From assembly GCF_003330725.1 (NCBI RefSeq), contig NZ_CP030840.1, positions 3,534,001 through 3,598,000 on the forward strand: a stretch of 64,000 bases of DNA, read 5' to 3'. Below the pieces are notes generated by a model. It was not told the DNA's origin. It saw nothing but the letters and a program-made list of their open reading frames with translations, and searched no databases. Positions 19,401 to 26,742 of this stretch are shown piece after piece. Origin of the DNA: Acidisarcina polymorpha (lineage in GTDB: Bacteria; Acidobacteriota; Terriglobia; Terriglobales; Acidobacteriaceae). The first letter of the stretch is position 1. Every line of letters starts with the position of its first letter. The position numbers were made by a program, and so were the translations under genes.

Positions 19401-19812
19401 TAATCACATCTCCCAGGGAAACGGTTTCGGTTTCGAGTAGCGGAGGAGCTCCGGTGACAATAGCTGTTTCCCCCTGCGATCCCACGCGCAGAGTGAAGTC
19501 GAGGCGAACGTTCTGTTGCACGTTCAGAACAATGTTATTGCGTACCTGCGTCTGGAAGCCGGCCGATTCAATCGAAAGAGAGTAGCGGCCAATTTCGAGC
19601 GGAGTGACAACATAACTTCCGCCTGCATCGGTTTTGGTAACCGTCGCGATCCCGGTATCGGAATTAGTCGCCGTTACCGTGGCCTGAGGGAGGACCGCGC
19701 CTGTCGAGTCCTTCACCGTGCCCGCGAACGAACCTGTGTCTACCTGCGCCCACCCACTGACCGCAGTTTCCAGGCAACAAAATGCGACAAGAAATAATGC
19801 GGCTTTCTTCAA
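16486..19812 (-). CDS. TonB-dependent receptor, Oar-like
   Basis: An 1108-residue receptor starting at a TTG (19812) placed seven bases after GGAGG. The signal peptide ends SGWAQ. The carboxypeptidase-regulatory-like domain has GSFAGTVKDSTGAVLPQATV, and the plug includes LPLNGRRYTDLATLTAGV and GTRGDQNNFVLDGVDNN. The barrel opens with KSGTNQIHGSAWEFLRN and ends with an aromatic terminal strand (KLQF). It is upstream of two exported enzymes on the same strand, an arrangement like a polysaccharide-utilisation locus. It is only distantly like the receptor at 5297 outside the shared motifs, so the ligands probably differ. Confidence 0.93.
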   Translation of the reverse strand: MKKAALFLVAFCCLETAVSGWAQVDTGSFAGTVKDSTGAVLPQATVTATNSDTGIATVTKTDAGGSYVVTPLEIGRYSLSIESAGFQTQVRNNIVLNVQQNVRLDFTLRVGSQGETAIVTGAPPLLETETVSLGDVITGQQVEQLPLNGRRYTDLATLTAGVAKITEGPVNGGSTPTNGNAGGDFSVNGTRGDQNNFVLDGVDNNSNDNGDLSFVSSVDAIAEFKIQTSNYSAEFGRSGGAVINATTKSGTNQIHGSAWEFLRNDVLDARGYFESPDDQKAPYRQNQFGGTIGGPILKNKAFYFLDYEGTRIGSADTDFATVPTAAEAKGDFSDILGPQTGVDPLGRPVYTNEIYNPATTRTVNGQTVRDGFGFDPATGLPIPGQANVINEGINSIGSNYAALYPTPNLPGFANNYRVNAPGYNNGDQMDARVDESLTSKIQLFERYSYGTQQRFQAPVFEGIADGGGYNTGNRPTDINGAVLGYTHLLTSDLVNALRVGYNRLHYVSNSPSYGQHYPPVNLQIPGVPDDPQVNGLTWFSIDGYNGLGEPLYTPTKSTSQDIQIDDTLNWVHGNHQIRVGPQIHWDQFNLLQIGQPRGNMEYSGQFTAADPVNQQGSGNAVADTLLGLPVSSKISTVSYYGNRQHSYGAFFEDIFKAAPSLTMDLGLRYDYATPSYEAHNRQSNFDYTKGIIIPAGTPGYPSKLANTAKDNFAPRFGFTYKPLPDRPLVVRVGFGRFFVFQEIRTGDPLQINYNLPFFYEPTFISDGLTPALTLATGFPALNADEAVNAGVTSQDFNPRTAVYDEWNMNVEYQLPGDILISPAYVGTKGTHLQVLVDRNQIPTPQTIFDQSLRPYPNFGPFASIENRGNSTYHSFQLKVEKRSNNGLYFISAYTFSKSINDQPEICCNAPWPQNSYNLPAEKGVSDFDNRHRWVTSVDYALPVGKGQRFLNNGKMLDEAFGGWHVGGIITFRSGFAFSPEMSYDPTNTGSQGLLRTDRIGDGHLAHRGPSLWFNPNDFPVPTCNCFGNAGKNILEGPGESSLDLSARKFFPITERVSFEFRAEFFNAFNHAVFSQPDPFITDGPGQTGVITSTVLPQRQIQFAGKLQF

Positions 19813-19879
19813 AGGTTGGCCTCCGCATGATAGCGAAATGTATCTTTAGTTTCATTTTTGTATATCGTCTTGTTTCGCT

Positions 19880-20110
19880 TGTCCAGAAAAAACGCGCTTT
19901 GTCCCAAAGTCTTAGCCGTTTCGATGGAGAACAAAAGTTTCGAAACAAGCCGATAGAAAGCGGTTCCCTGAGAGTACAGGGACCAATCATCGAAAGCCGT
20001 ACGAGTTTTCTGAAGAGAAAACTGGGCTCTACGCGCCGTGCGTGGTTGCCTGCCCAACTCTCCCAGCCGCGCAGCGATGTCTACACTCATGTTAGGAAAG
20101 CGGTCGAGGC
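19880..20110 (-). pseudogene. Amidohydrolase remnant (second copy of the 2682-3729 family)
   Basis: This strand reads DRFPNMSVDIAARLGELGRQP, then TARRAQFSLQKTRTAFDD and AFYRLVSKLLFSIETA. It aligns with YPNVLIDISARASELGRQP, SARRLFLRFPDRILFG and MYRLYFRFLETED of the broken gene at 2682. Only about 75 codons survive; the metal-site N-terminus and the C-terminus are gone. It abuts a glycoside-hydrolase fragment on the other strand near 20110. Confidence 0.6.
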
Positions 20111-20531
20111 TCTCCGGGACATTCGTACTACCTCGGCCTCAACGAAGGCGCGCCGCTCAGCAATGCGGCGTGGCAGGCGGAGTATCTCAAGCCCTTCGGC
20201 TCTGACATCTTCCACATCGACGAAGGCTATCAATTCGCGCGTGGGGAGTACGGCATCCCCGATGCCTGGGTCTTTCCGAACGGACTCGGCTCCATGGAGC
20301 ACGAAATCCGGGGCCTTGGGTTGACTCCGGGCATCTGGACCACCTCCTTCGAAGTCTCCGAACGTTCGTCGGTCTACTTGCAACCTCCTGACTGGCTGTT
20401 GAAGAACGCGGAGGGCGAGCCGATTCACGCTGGATATGTCGTCGATCAAAAAGACAAACTCTATGTGCTCGATACCACCAATCCCGAGGCACAGCAGTAT
20501 CTGAGCTCGATCTACCGCCAGCTAGTGTCTT
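20111..20531 (+). pseudogene. Internal fragment of an alpha-galactosidase-like (GH36/GH27 clan) enzyme
   Basis: One open frame reads GHSYYLGLNEGAPLSN, FGSDIFHIDEGYQFARGEYG, MEHEIRGLGLTPGIWTTSFE and YVVDQKDKLYVLDTTNPEAQ. The pattern HIDEGYQ, then a Gly-rich LGLTPGIW, then LDTTNPEAQQYL matches the melibiase-type barrel (order W..DDGW, G..PGIW, LD.T.P). About 140 codons remain. There is no start codon context or signal, and the catalytic Asp strand further on is missing, so it is a dead internal slice. It is bounded by the amidohydrolase relic on the left and the DeoR-type gene on the right. Confidence 0.65.
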
Positions 20532-20584
20532 TACTCCCCTGCTTAACAACCGATATGTACCGAAGTAGCGGTTGCGGTTCAGAC

Positions 20585-21388
20585 TTACACGAGGACGACT
20601 TCGATGTTTTGGCTGCGGAGCGACTCGGCCGTCTCCGCGGGAAGGTCGCGATCGGTGATCACGCAGTGAATCGCGGAGGGCGGCACGATGCGCGACAGAC
20701 TGCGGCGCTCGAACTTGGTGGAATCGCAAACCGCCACAACCCGGCGGGATGCCTTAACCATCGCGCGGTTCACACGCGCCTCGAGCAGGTTGGGCGTCGT
20801 CAGCCCTACTTCCGTATCGAACCCGTCCACGCCCAGGAAAAGGATATCCGCATGCATCTCCTGCAACACATCCTCAGCAAGCGGTCCAACCAGCGAAAAT
20901 GAGTTCTTGCGAAAGCTTCCACCTATGAGGATCACTTCCAGGTCGCTACTGGCCAGATCGGTTGCGATATTCACTGCATTCGTAATGACCGTGAGCTGGG
21001 AGAATTTCTTCAACTCTTGGGCAATTGCAGAAGTGGTCGTCCCGGAATCGAGAATGACGCACTGCTCCTCTTCGACCATCTTCGCCGCGGCTACCGCGAT
21101 CCGCTGTTTTTCCTGGGAATGCTGCTGTTGCTTCTCCTGCAGCGAAGGGTCGAACAGCGCACTGGCTTGCATGCGGAGCGCTCCGCCATGGGTCCGGTGG
21201 AGTAACCCCTTTGACCGCAGATATTCAAGGTCTTTGCGTATCGTGATCTGCGAGATGCCAAGTTCGCGCGAGAGCTCACCGACCAGAACACGACCTTCAT
21301 TCTCAATCAAGGAGAGTATATGCTGCCGGCGTTCATCGATCAGAAGCTGAGTGGGTTCCGTAGAGTGATTTTCTGCAGGGCGCGCCAT
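20585..21388 (-). CDS. DeoR/GlpR-family transcriptional regulator (AgaR-like by context)
   Basis: A 267-residue regulator with an N-terminal DeoR helix-turn-helix (RRQHILSLIENEGRVLVGEL, then ELGISQITIRKDLEYLRSKG, about residues 20-62) and a sugar-phosphate sensor domain (ILDSGTTTSAIAQEL, VITNAVNIATDLA, ILIGGSFRKNSFSLVGP, FLGVDGFDTEVGLTTPNLLE). The family senses phosphorylated sugar intermediates. It is divergent from the sugar kinase/AgaS relic, the usual place for an AgaR-type repressor of galactosamine use. Although its probable targets are broken, the regulator itself is intact; it may still control other genes of the locus. Confidence 0.9.
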   Translation of the reverse strand: MARPAENHSTEPTQLLIDERRQHILSLIENEGRVLVGELSRELGISQITIRKDLEYLRSKGLLHRTHGGALRMQASALFDPSLQEKQQQHSQEKQRIAVAAAKMVEEEQCVILDSGTTTSAIAQELKKFSQLTVITNAVNIATDLASSDLEVILIGGSFRKNSFSLVGPLAEDVLQEMHADILFLGVDGFDTEVGLTTPNLLEARVNRAMVKASRRVVAVCDSTKFERRSLSRIVPPSAIHCVITDRDLPAETAESLRSQNIEVVLV

Positions 21389-21592
21389 AGGTTTCGGATA
21401 ATTTCCTTCGGAGCCTACACCAAACCGGACCGCCAGTCACGCACATATTGGTGTCCGGCCAAATCTACGGGAAAGCTGCCCCGAGTCGTATACCTGACCG
21501 GCAGCAATCATCCAAAAGGATTCAACTATGTACATTTAGAAATAAATGCTAATAATACGGAAGCCAAAAACTGCTCCAACTTTGAGAGCCTC

Positions 21593-22290
21593 ATGCCTCA
21601 GTTTGATATAACCATCGCCGGCGAAGTCAATCTGGATCTCATCCTTTACGGTCTGGAAGAAGACCTGCCGGTCGAACGCGAGCTCCTGGCCTCGAACTTC
21701 GAGATGACCCTCGGCAGCTCGTCCGCGATTCTCGCTCACAACCTTTCCACGTCGGCTTCATCACCTGCTACGGGCCCGATTCTATGGGACGGCTCGCCAT
21801 GGAGCGGCTCACCGACAGTGGGGTCGACGTCTCCCGCTCCCTTTGCGGCGCAGAGAACGCAAAAACTGGCGTGACGGTCCTGTTGCCCCATGGCCGCTCC
21901 CGCAGGTTCTCACCTACCCCGGCGTCATGTTCGACATGACAGTCAGAGATTTGGACATCGACTACCTCGCTTCTGCCCGGCATTTCCATTTATCTTCTTT
22001 ATTTTTGTTGCGTGACCTCCAGCCAGGCCTGCCGGCGCTCTTTCAGAAATTGAAGCGCCGCGGCCTCACCTCGCATGACACCAATGACGATCCTGAGGAC
22101 CAGTGGAACGGTGTGCTGCAAGAGCTTCTGCCGTATGTGGATCTCCTGCTCCCCAATGGCGACGAAGCGCGCCGCATCGCCAGGCGCGATTCCCTCGACG
22201 AGGCGCTCGATGTGCGGGGAGAGGCGGTCCCGGTGATCGCCGTCAAGCGCGGCCCTGAGGGATCAATCGTGCAACAGGGTAAGCACCGGC
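21593..22290 (+). pseudogene. PfkB-family sugar kinase, frameshifted and truncated
   Basis: The start at 21593 gives MPQFDITIAGEVNLDLILYG and MTLGSSSAILAHNLS. Near 21745 the protein moves to another frame (VGFITCYGPDSMGRLAMERL, AKTGVTVLLPHGRSRR) and near 21900 to a third (LTYPGVMFDMTVRDLD, YVDLLLPNGDEARRIA, PVIAVKRGPEGSI). These are the N-terminal glycine motif, lid and mid-domain of ribokinase-type kinases. The C-terminal GAGD active-site motif is absent because the frame runs into AgaS sequence near 22285. A tagatose-6-phosphate or related kinase role is inferred from the neighbours. Confidence 0.82.
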
Positions 22291-22968
22291 TCGATCGTAT
22301 TGGACGATGCGACAAACGATCGTGGCCTGGCGATGACCAGCTCCTTTACCAATATGCTACTGACCGGCCAGATTCTGGCCCACGCCTGGAGCGCCGCCGA
22401 ATACGAATCTATCCTCCAGACTCTGGTGGCCGCAGGCGAATCATTTCTGCCCAGGGCCGCCGAACTAGCCTTCAAGCTGTCGCAGCACGGCTACAGCAAA
22501 GCATGCTTCGTCGGTTCGGGCGTGCTCGCTGGGGCCGCTTTGGAATGCTCGCTGAAGCTGCTTGAACTCACCGCCGGCAAGGTCCAGACCATGACACAAT
22601 CCACCCTTGCTCTGCGTCACGGACCAATGGCAGCCCTGGATCGCGACACGCTACTCGTGAGTCTGGGTTCGAGCGATCCACGCCGCAGGCAGTATGAACT
22701 GGACCTGCTCTGCGAGATCGGCAGCAAGGATTTAGTCTGCACCCGCGTCGCTGTAGCGACCGATGCGAACCTCTTACTCGCCGACGCTGAATACGTGCTC
22801 GCTCCAGAGACCGGGGCCGCCATCCCCGACCTGTACCGGCCGGTCCTCGACGTAGTCTTCGGCCAACTGCTCGGGCTCTTTGCCTCCATCCAGTTGGGAT
22901 CGAAGCCAGACGTTCCCAGCCCCAACGGAGCCATCAGCCGAGTCGTGCAAAACGTCGAGATCCATTAG
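22291..22968 (+). pseudogene. AgaS-type SIS isomerase/deaminase, C-terminal half only
   Basis: The frame gives GSIVLDDATNDRGLAMTSSF, then SACFVGSG-like CFVGSGVLAGAALECSLKLLE, LTAGKVQTMTQSTLALRHGP and a C-terminus ending VVQNVEIH. The DDxTNDRxxAMTSSF stretch and the second SIS domain (EL.AG....S...LRHGP) identify the AgaS family, proposed ketose/aldose isomerase or deaminase of galactosamine-6-phosphate. About the first 150 residues with SIS domain 1 are missing. The preceding bases belong to the PfkB gene in a different frame. An internal ATG at 22333 could start a shortened protein, but it would lack half the active site. Confidence 0.82.
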
Positions 22969-23239
22969 AGTAGTTCCCGAGGCCAATGGCTGGGCCACCA
23001 TCGGCATCCTCCTTGATTCGGGAGGCAGCTCCCCTCCGCCGGAATACTCCTCGCAGAAACAACTTTCAAAAGGCAGCCTGCTGCCCGTAGAGGTCTTCCG
23101 AAAGGTGTAAACGGAAAAATCCGTCCGCTCTTGGTGCGCCGTCGCAACGATTTATACCCTAACGAGAACACGTTTGCGCTCTTCGCGGTTCTTAGAGGAG
23201 GCTAGTCGGGTGTCGTTATCGCTGAGCTGAATTACTCAT
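22969..23239. other. Non-coding or unrecognised sequence
   Basis: Between the AgaS relic and the esterase relic no frame shows recognisable protein features. It may hold decayed ends of both neighbours. Confidence 0.4.
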
Positions 23240-23650
23240 CTGTTGGAAAGGCTTGCACGCCAGATAGGGTGAGAGTATAGCCGGGGGCGTGATCCGGAAG
23301 GCCCATATCGACTGGCCGCCACAGATCCAGACATCGCCGGCCAATGACATTATGAAGCACAACTGCTTCACGGGCGGAGATCTTGATACTGTAGGGGCCG
23401 CCGACGGCAGGCGGGTGGATTTGCAACTGCCAGCGGTGGTCGGCCCGCGACCGCTGAAGCGGTGGTTGCGCCGATCTCGACTGTGACCTTGTCTCCCGGT
23501 TCCGACCAAACCCATAGAGTGTTGGCCCTGCCGCGTTGCATGACCATGTCGTCGCCAAAGAGCGGGCTGACGAACAGTAACGGCTTAGGCGCGGTTTGCA
23601 CAGGCGTTTGAGCAACGGCGCCCGAGACTTAAGAGCCATCCGCAAAAATG
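23240..23650 (-). pseudogene. Sialate O-acetylesterase N-terminal remnant
   Basis: The strand reads PLLFVSPLFGDDMVMQRG, NTLWVWSEPGDKVTVEIG, then in other frames WQLQIHPPAVGGPYSIKI and LAGDVWICGGQS. This order (SPLF.D.MVLQRG, W..PG..V.V, W...L.P...GGPY.., .GDVW.C.GQSNM) is the N-terminal jelly-roll and catalytic Ser motif of the SASA family (PF03629), which removes O-acetyl groups from sugars. At least two frameshifts, a stop in the signal-peptide region and loss of everything after GGQS show it is dead. Confidence 0.75.
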
Positions 23651-24194
23651 GCCATCAAAGCCGCGGCGTTACGATCATTGGCGTATTTCCTTGTTGAAGA
23701 ATCCGGCAGTCCGAAGAAGGACTGTACCAATCGTGTCCAAACAAAAGCCGCAGGGATAAAGCGATTTATTTGGCTTGCGAACGGCGTGATCAAGTGTGTA
23801 TATTCCGTATGCCAGAGAACGGTAACTAAAACGTGGCTTAGTCTGCAAGTCCGGTGGCCGAGTGCGTTGACGGAAAGATTGCATGATACGGCTGACGAGA
23901 ATGGCGTCTTCGTTGAAGGAGACGGGCTTACCCGCTGACAGGACTCTTGCTCGCAACGATTCGATGCTCTCTGGGGCGCAGCCGCCGCCTTCCCAGCCGT
24001 TGCATGTCATCATCGATGGCGCAAGACCCACGCGCTTATTACGAAGTATCTTTACAGGCGGTTTCTTGAGCAAGCTGGAGCGTTAGTCCATGAAAGCGTC
24101 TGGGCGGATACGCCGGACTCACTTGTCATGTCCCGCGGCATCAAGATTTCTTCGTTTTCTGTGCAGTCAGCTAAGTATTCAAGAAAGGACCTTT
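23651..24194. other. Intergenic region, no gene recognised
   Basis: Open frames of up to about 130 codons occur on both strands but have no family features, signal or plausible composition. The right end, AAGAAAGGACCTTT before 24195, supplies the ribosome-binding site of the esterase gene. Confidence 0.4.
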
Positions 24195-25304
24195 GTGAAA
24201 ACCTTGCGACTGAAGTGCATGATGACCGCACTGACAATAGCTCTCACAGTAGCACCCCGGCTTGCGGCTCAGGTGCAGACGATTGTGCCGCCGGTTATTC
24301 CGGGAGCAAAACCGGTGATGGTCGAGCACATCAAGGTCCACGGTACGGCACTGGAAGGCAATCTTGAGGGTGATGCCGTCGATCGCGACGTCATCGTCTT
24401 TCTGCCGCCCGGCTACCAGAAGGACAAGCACCGCAGGTATCCGGTCGTGTATGCGCTGCATGGCTTCTTCATCGGGGCAGCGCAGTGGACGGGTGAAATC
24501 CACGTGCCGCAGACGATCGAAGGAGCATTCGCGCAGGGCGCGAAGGAAATGATCGTTGTGCTTCCGGACTCGAAGACAATCTACAACGGCTCAATGTATT
24601 CGAGTTCGCCGACTACGGGAGATTTCGAGAAGTTCATCTTCCATGATGTAGTGGGTTATATCGACGCGCACTACAGGACGATCCCTAATCGCGAGAGCCG
24701 GGGACTGGTAGGCCACTCGATGGGTGGCTACGGCGCCTCGCGTATCGGCATGAAGCATCCGGATGTTTTCGGAGCTCTATACATCATGAGTCCCTGCTGC
24801 CTGTCGCCGATGGGAGGTGGCGGACCCGGCCCTGCGGACAAGATGAAAGAGATGGCGATCGCCAACGAAAAGATTATTGCAGGACTAAAATCGCCGTCGG
24901 ACGCGCCCGCCGCATTGCCGGGCTTCGGTATTGCCCAGCTGGCTACAGCGGCGGCCTGGGCCCCCGATCCAAAGAATCCGCCGCTGTATCTCGACCTACC
25001 GACGAAGAACGGCGTTCCGGTGCCGGAGGTCCAGGCGAAGTTTGCCGCCAACTCGCCACTTGCTTTCGTGGACCAATATATTGGGAATTTGAAGCAGTAT
25101 CACGCTATTTCGATGGATGTCGGCGACCAGGATGGTTTGCGCATCGATGCCGGCAAGCTACACGACGTTTTTGATAAGTATGGCATCGTGAACAGCTTCG
25201 AGATTTATTCCGGAACCCATACCAGCGCCGTTGCGGATCGCTTCCAGAATCACGTAATGCCGTTTTTCAGCAAGAACTTGTGTTTCGAGGCAAGCTGTAA
25301 GTAG
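24195..25304 (+). CDS. Secreted esterase D-like alpha/beta hydrolase (feruloyl/acetyl-xylan esterase type)
   Basis: A GTG start at 24195, eight bases after AAAGGA, gives 369 residues with a signal peptide (KTLRLKCMMTALTIALTVAP, cleaved near LAAQ). The alpha/beta-hydrolase core has VFLPPGYQKDKHRRYPVVYA, HGFFIGAAQWTG and the nucleophile elbow GLVGHSMGGYGASR (Ser about residue 178), with an Asp in MDVGDQDGLR and a His in SGTHTSAV completing a likely triad. Proteins of PF00756 include feruloyl and acetyl-xylan esterases. The xylanase 120 bp downstream on the same strand supports action on decorated xylan; the exact ester is not readable. Confidence 0.88.
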   Translation: MKTLRLKCMMTALTIALTVAPRLAAQVQTIVPPVIPGAKPVMVEHIKVHGTALEGNLEGDAVDRDVIVFLPPGYQKDKHRRYPVVYALHGFFIGAAQWTGEIHVPQTIEGAFAQGAKEMIVVLPDSKTIYNGSMYSSSPTTGDFEKFIFHDVVGYIDAHYRTIPNRESRGLVGHSMGGYGASRIGMKHPDVFGALYIMSPCCLSPMGGGGPGPADKMKEMAIANEKIIAGLKSPSDAPAALPGFGIAQLATAAAWAPDPKNPPLYLDLPTKNGVPVPEVQAKFAANSPLAFVDQYIGNLKQYHAISMDVGDQDGLRIDAGKLHDVFDKYGIVNSFEIYSGTHTSAVADRFQNHVMPFFSKNLCFEASCK

Positions 25305-25424
25305 CCCGACGAGAGACGTGTCATTACACACGACTGGAAGATTAAACGCTTCAGCAGGGCACGAAGATCCGGCACTTTGTTACAGCAGCAGGATCCAAGC
25401 TTGCCCGGAGGACAGAGCCAGCTC

Positions 25425-26540
25425 ATGAAACTTCTTGCGTTCCTAGTGTTAGCGGCAGGAGTTGCACACGGCCAGGCGGGGTCGCCTCTACCCTCGCTCA
25501 AGCAGGCCTACCATGGGTTGTTCCGGATCGGTGCGTCCGTGAACGCAGCGCAGTTCGAGGGCCTCGATAAGATCGCGGACCCTATCATTGCTGCGCAATT
25601 CAATACGATCAGCCCCGAGAATGCGCTCAAGTGGCAATCCGTACACCCGAGCATCGGCACGTATAACTTCGATCAGGCCGACCAATACGTCGCGTACGGC
25701 GAAAAGTACAAGATGTTTATCATGGGGCACTGTCTTGTGTGGCACAGCCAGACCCCCCGGTGGGTTTTTGAGGATTCAGAAGGTAAGCCGCTCACCCGCG
25801 AGGCGCTGCTTCAGCGCATGCACGACCATATCCGGACGGTAGTCGGCCGCTACAAAGGACGCATCAACGGATGGGACGTGGTCAACGAAGCGTTGAACGA
25901 AGACGGAACCATGCGCCAGTCGCCGTGGTATCGGATCATCGGCGACGACTTTATCGTGAAGGCCTTCCAGTTCGCCCATGAAGCGGACCCGGGCGCACAA
26001 CTCTACTACAACGACTACTCTCTTGAAAACGAGGCCAAGCGGAAGGGCGCGGCCGAGTTGATGCGCAAACTCAAAGCGGCTGGAGTTCCGATCACTGGGA
26101 TTGGCCTGCAAGGCCACGTGAAGATCGACGGCCCGGATGCGATACAGGAGGCGGCAACCATCGAAGCGTTTGCCTCGTTGGGACTACAAGTGAATGTCAG
26201 CGAATTGGATGTCGACGTTCTTCCGCGGACGACCAAGTCGGATTCGGCGGATATTTCGATGACGGCAGCCGTGACATCGCAATCCAATCCGTATACTCAG
26301 GGGCTGCCTGAGGAGATGCAACAGGCGCTGGCCAAACGCTATGCGGAGTTGTTCCGGGTTTTCGTAGAGCACCACGGCTCGATGGGCCGGGTCACCTTGT
26401 GGGGGGTAACGGATCGCGAATCGTGGCTCAACAACTTTCCCAGCCGGGGACGAACGAATTATCCCCTACTTTTCGATCGCGAAGGCAAGCCAAAGCCCGC
26501 ATTTTTCGCGGTCTTGCACGAAGCGACTAACGCGCGATGA
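25425..26540 (+). CDS. Endo-1,4-beta-xylanase, GH10
   Basis: The ATG at 25425, preceded by CCCGGAGGACAG, gives 371 residues with a signal peptide (MKLLAFLVLAAGVAHGQ). The GH10 barrel is complete: FNTISPENALKWQSVHP, MGHCLVWHSQTPRWV, then INGWDVVNEALNEDG with the acid/base Glu (about residue 155), YYNDYSLE, GIGLQGHV and LQVNVSELDVDV with the nucleophile Glu (about 260), and VTLWGVTDRESWL near the end. It cleaves internal xylan linkages outside the cytoplasm. It is probably co-transcribed with the upstream esterase. No carbohydrate-binding module is attached. Confidence 0.95.
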   Translation: MKLLAFLVLAAGVAHGQAGSPLPSLKQAYHGLFRIGASVNAAQFEGLDKIADPIIAAQFNTISPENALKWQSVHPSIGTYNFDQADQYVAYGEKYKMFIMGHCLVWHSQTPRWVFEDSEGKPLTREALLQRMHDHIRTVVGRYKGRINGWDVVNEALNEDGTMRQSPWYRIIGDDFIVKAFQFAHEADPGAQLYYNDYSLENEAKRKGAAELMRKLKAAGVPITGIGLQGHVKIDGPDAIQEAATIEAFASLGLQVNVSELDVDVLPRTTKSDSADISMTAAVTSQSNPYTQGLPEEMQQALAKRYAELFRVFVEHHGSMGRVTLWGVTDRESWLNNFPSRGRTNYPLLFDREGKPKPAFFAVLHEATNAR

Positions 26541-26742
26541 ACGGTACGTTCCAGCCCGTTCTCGCACGGCGGCCAAAGCGGCCTATCGCCGTTTGCCCGG
26601 TCAACATGATCCGTGGAATTGAGTAAGCGTTTTCCCGGTCATCTCGATTGCAAGAATTCCGACCGCGAAACGCGTTTCCGTTGCCATATGCTTTACGGGT
26701 TGCTTGAGGTCCGCATTTAGGGCCCTCCGATAGGGACGCCGA

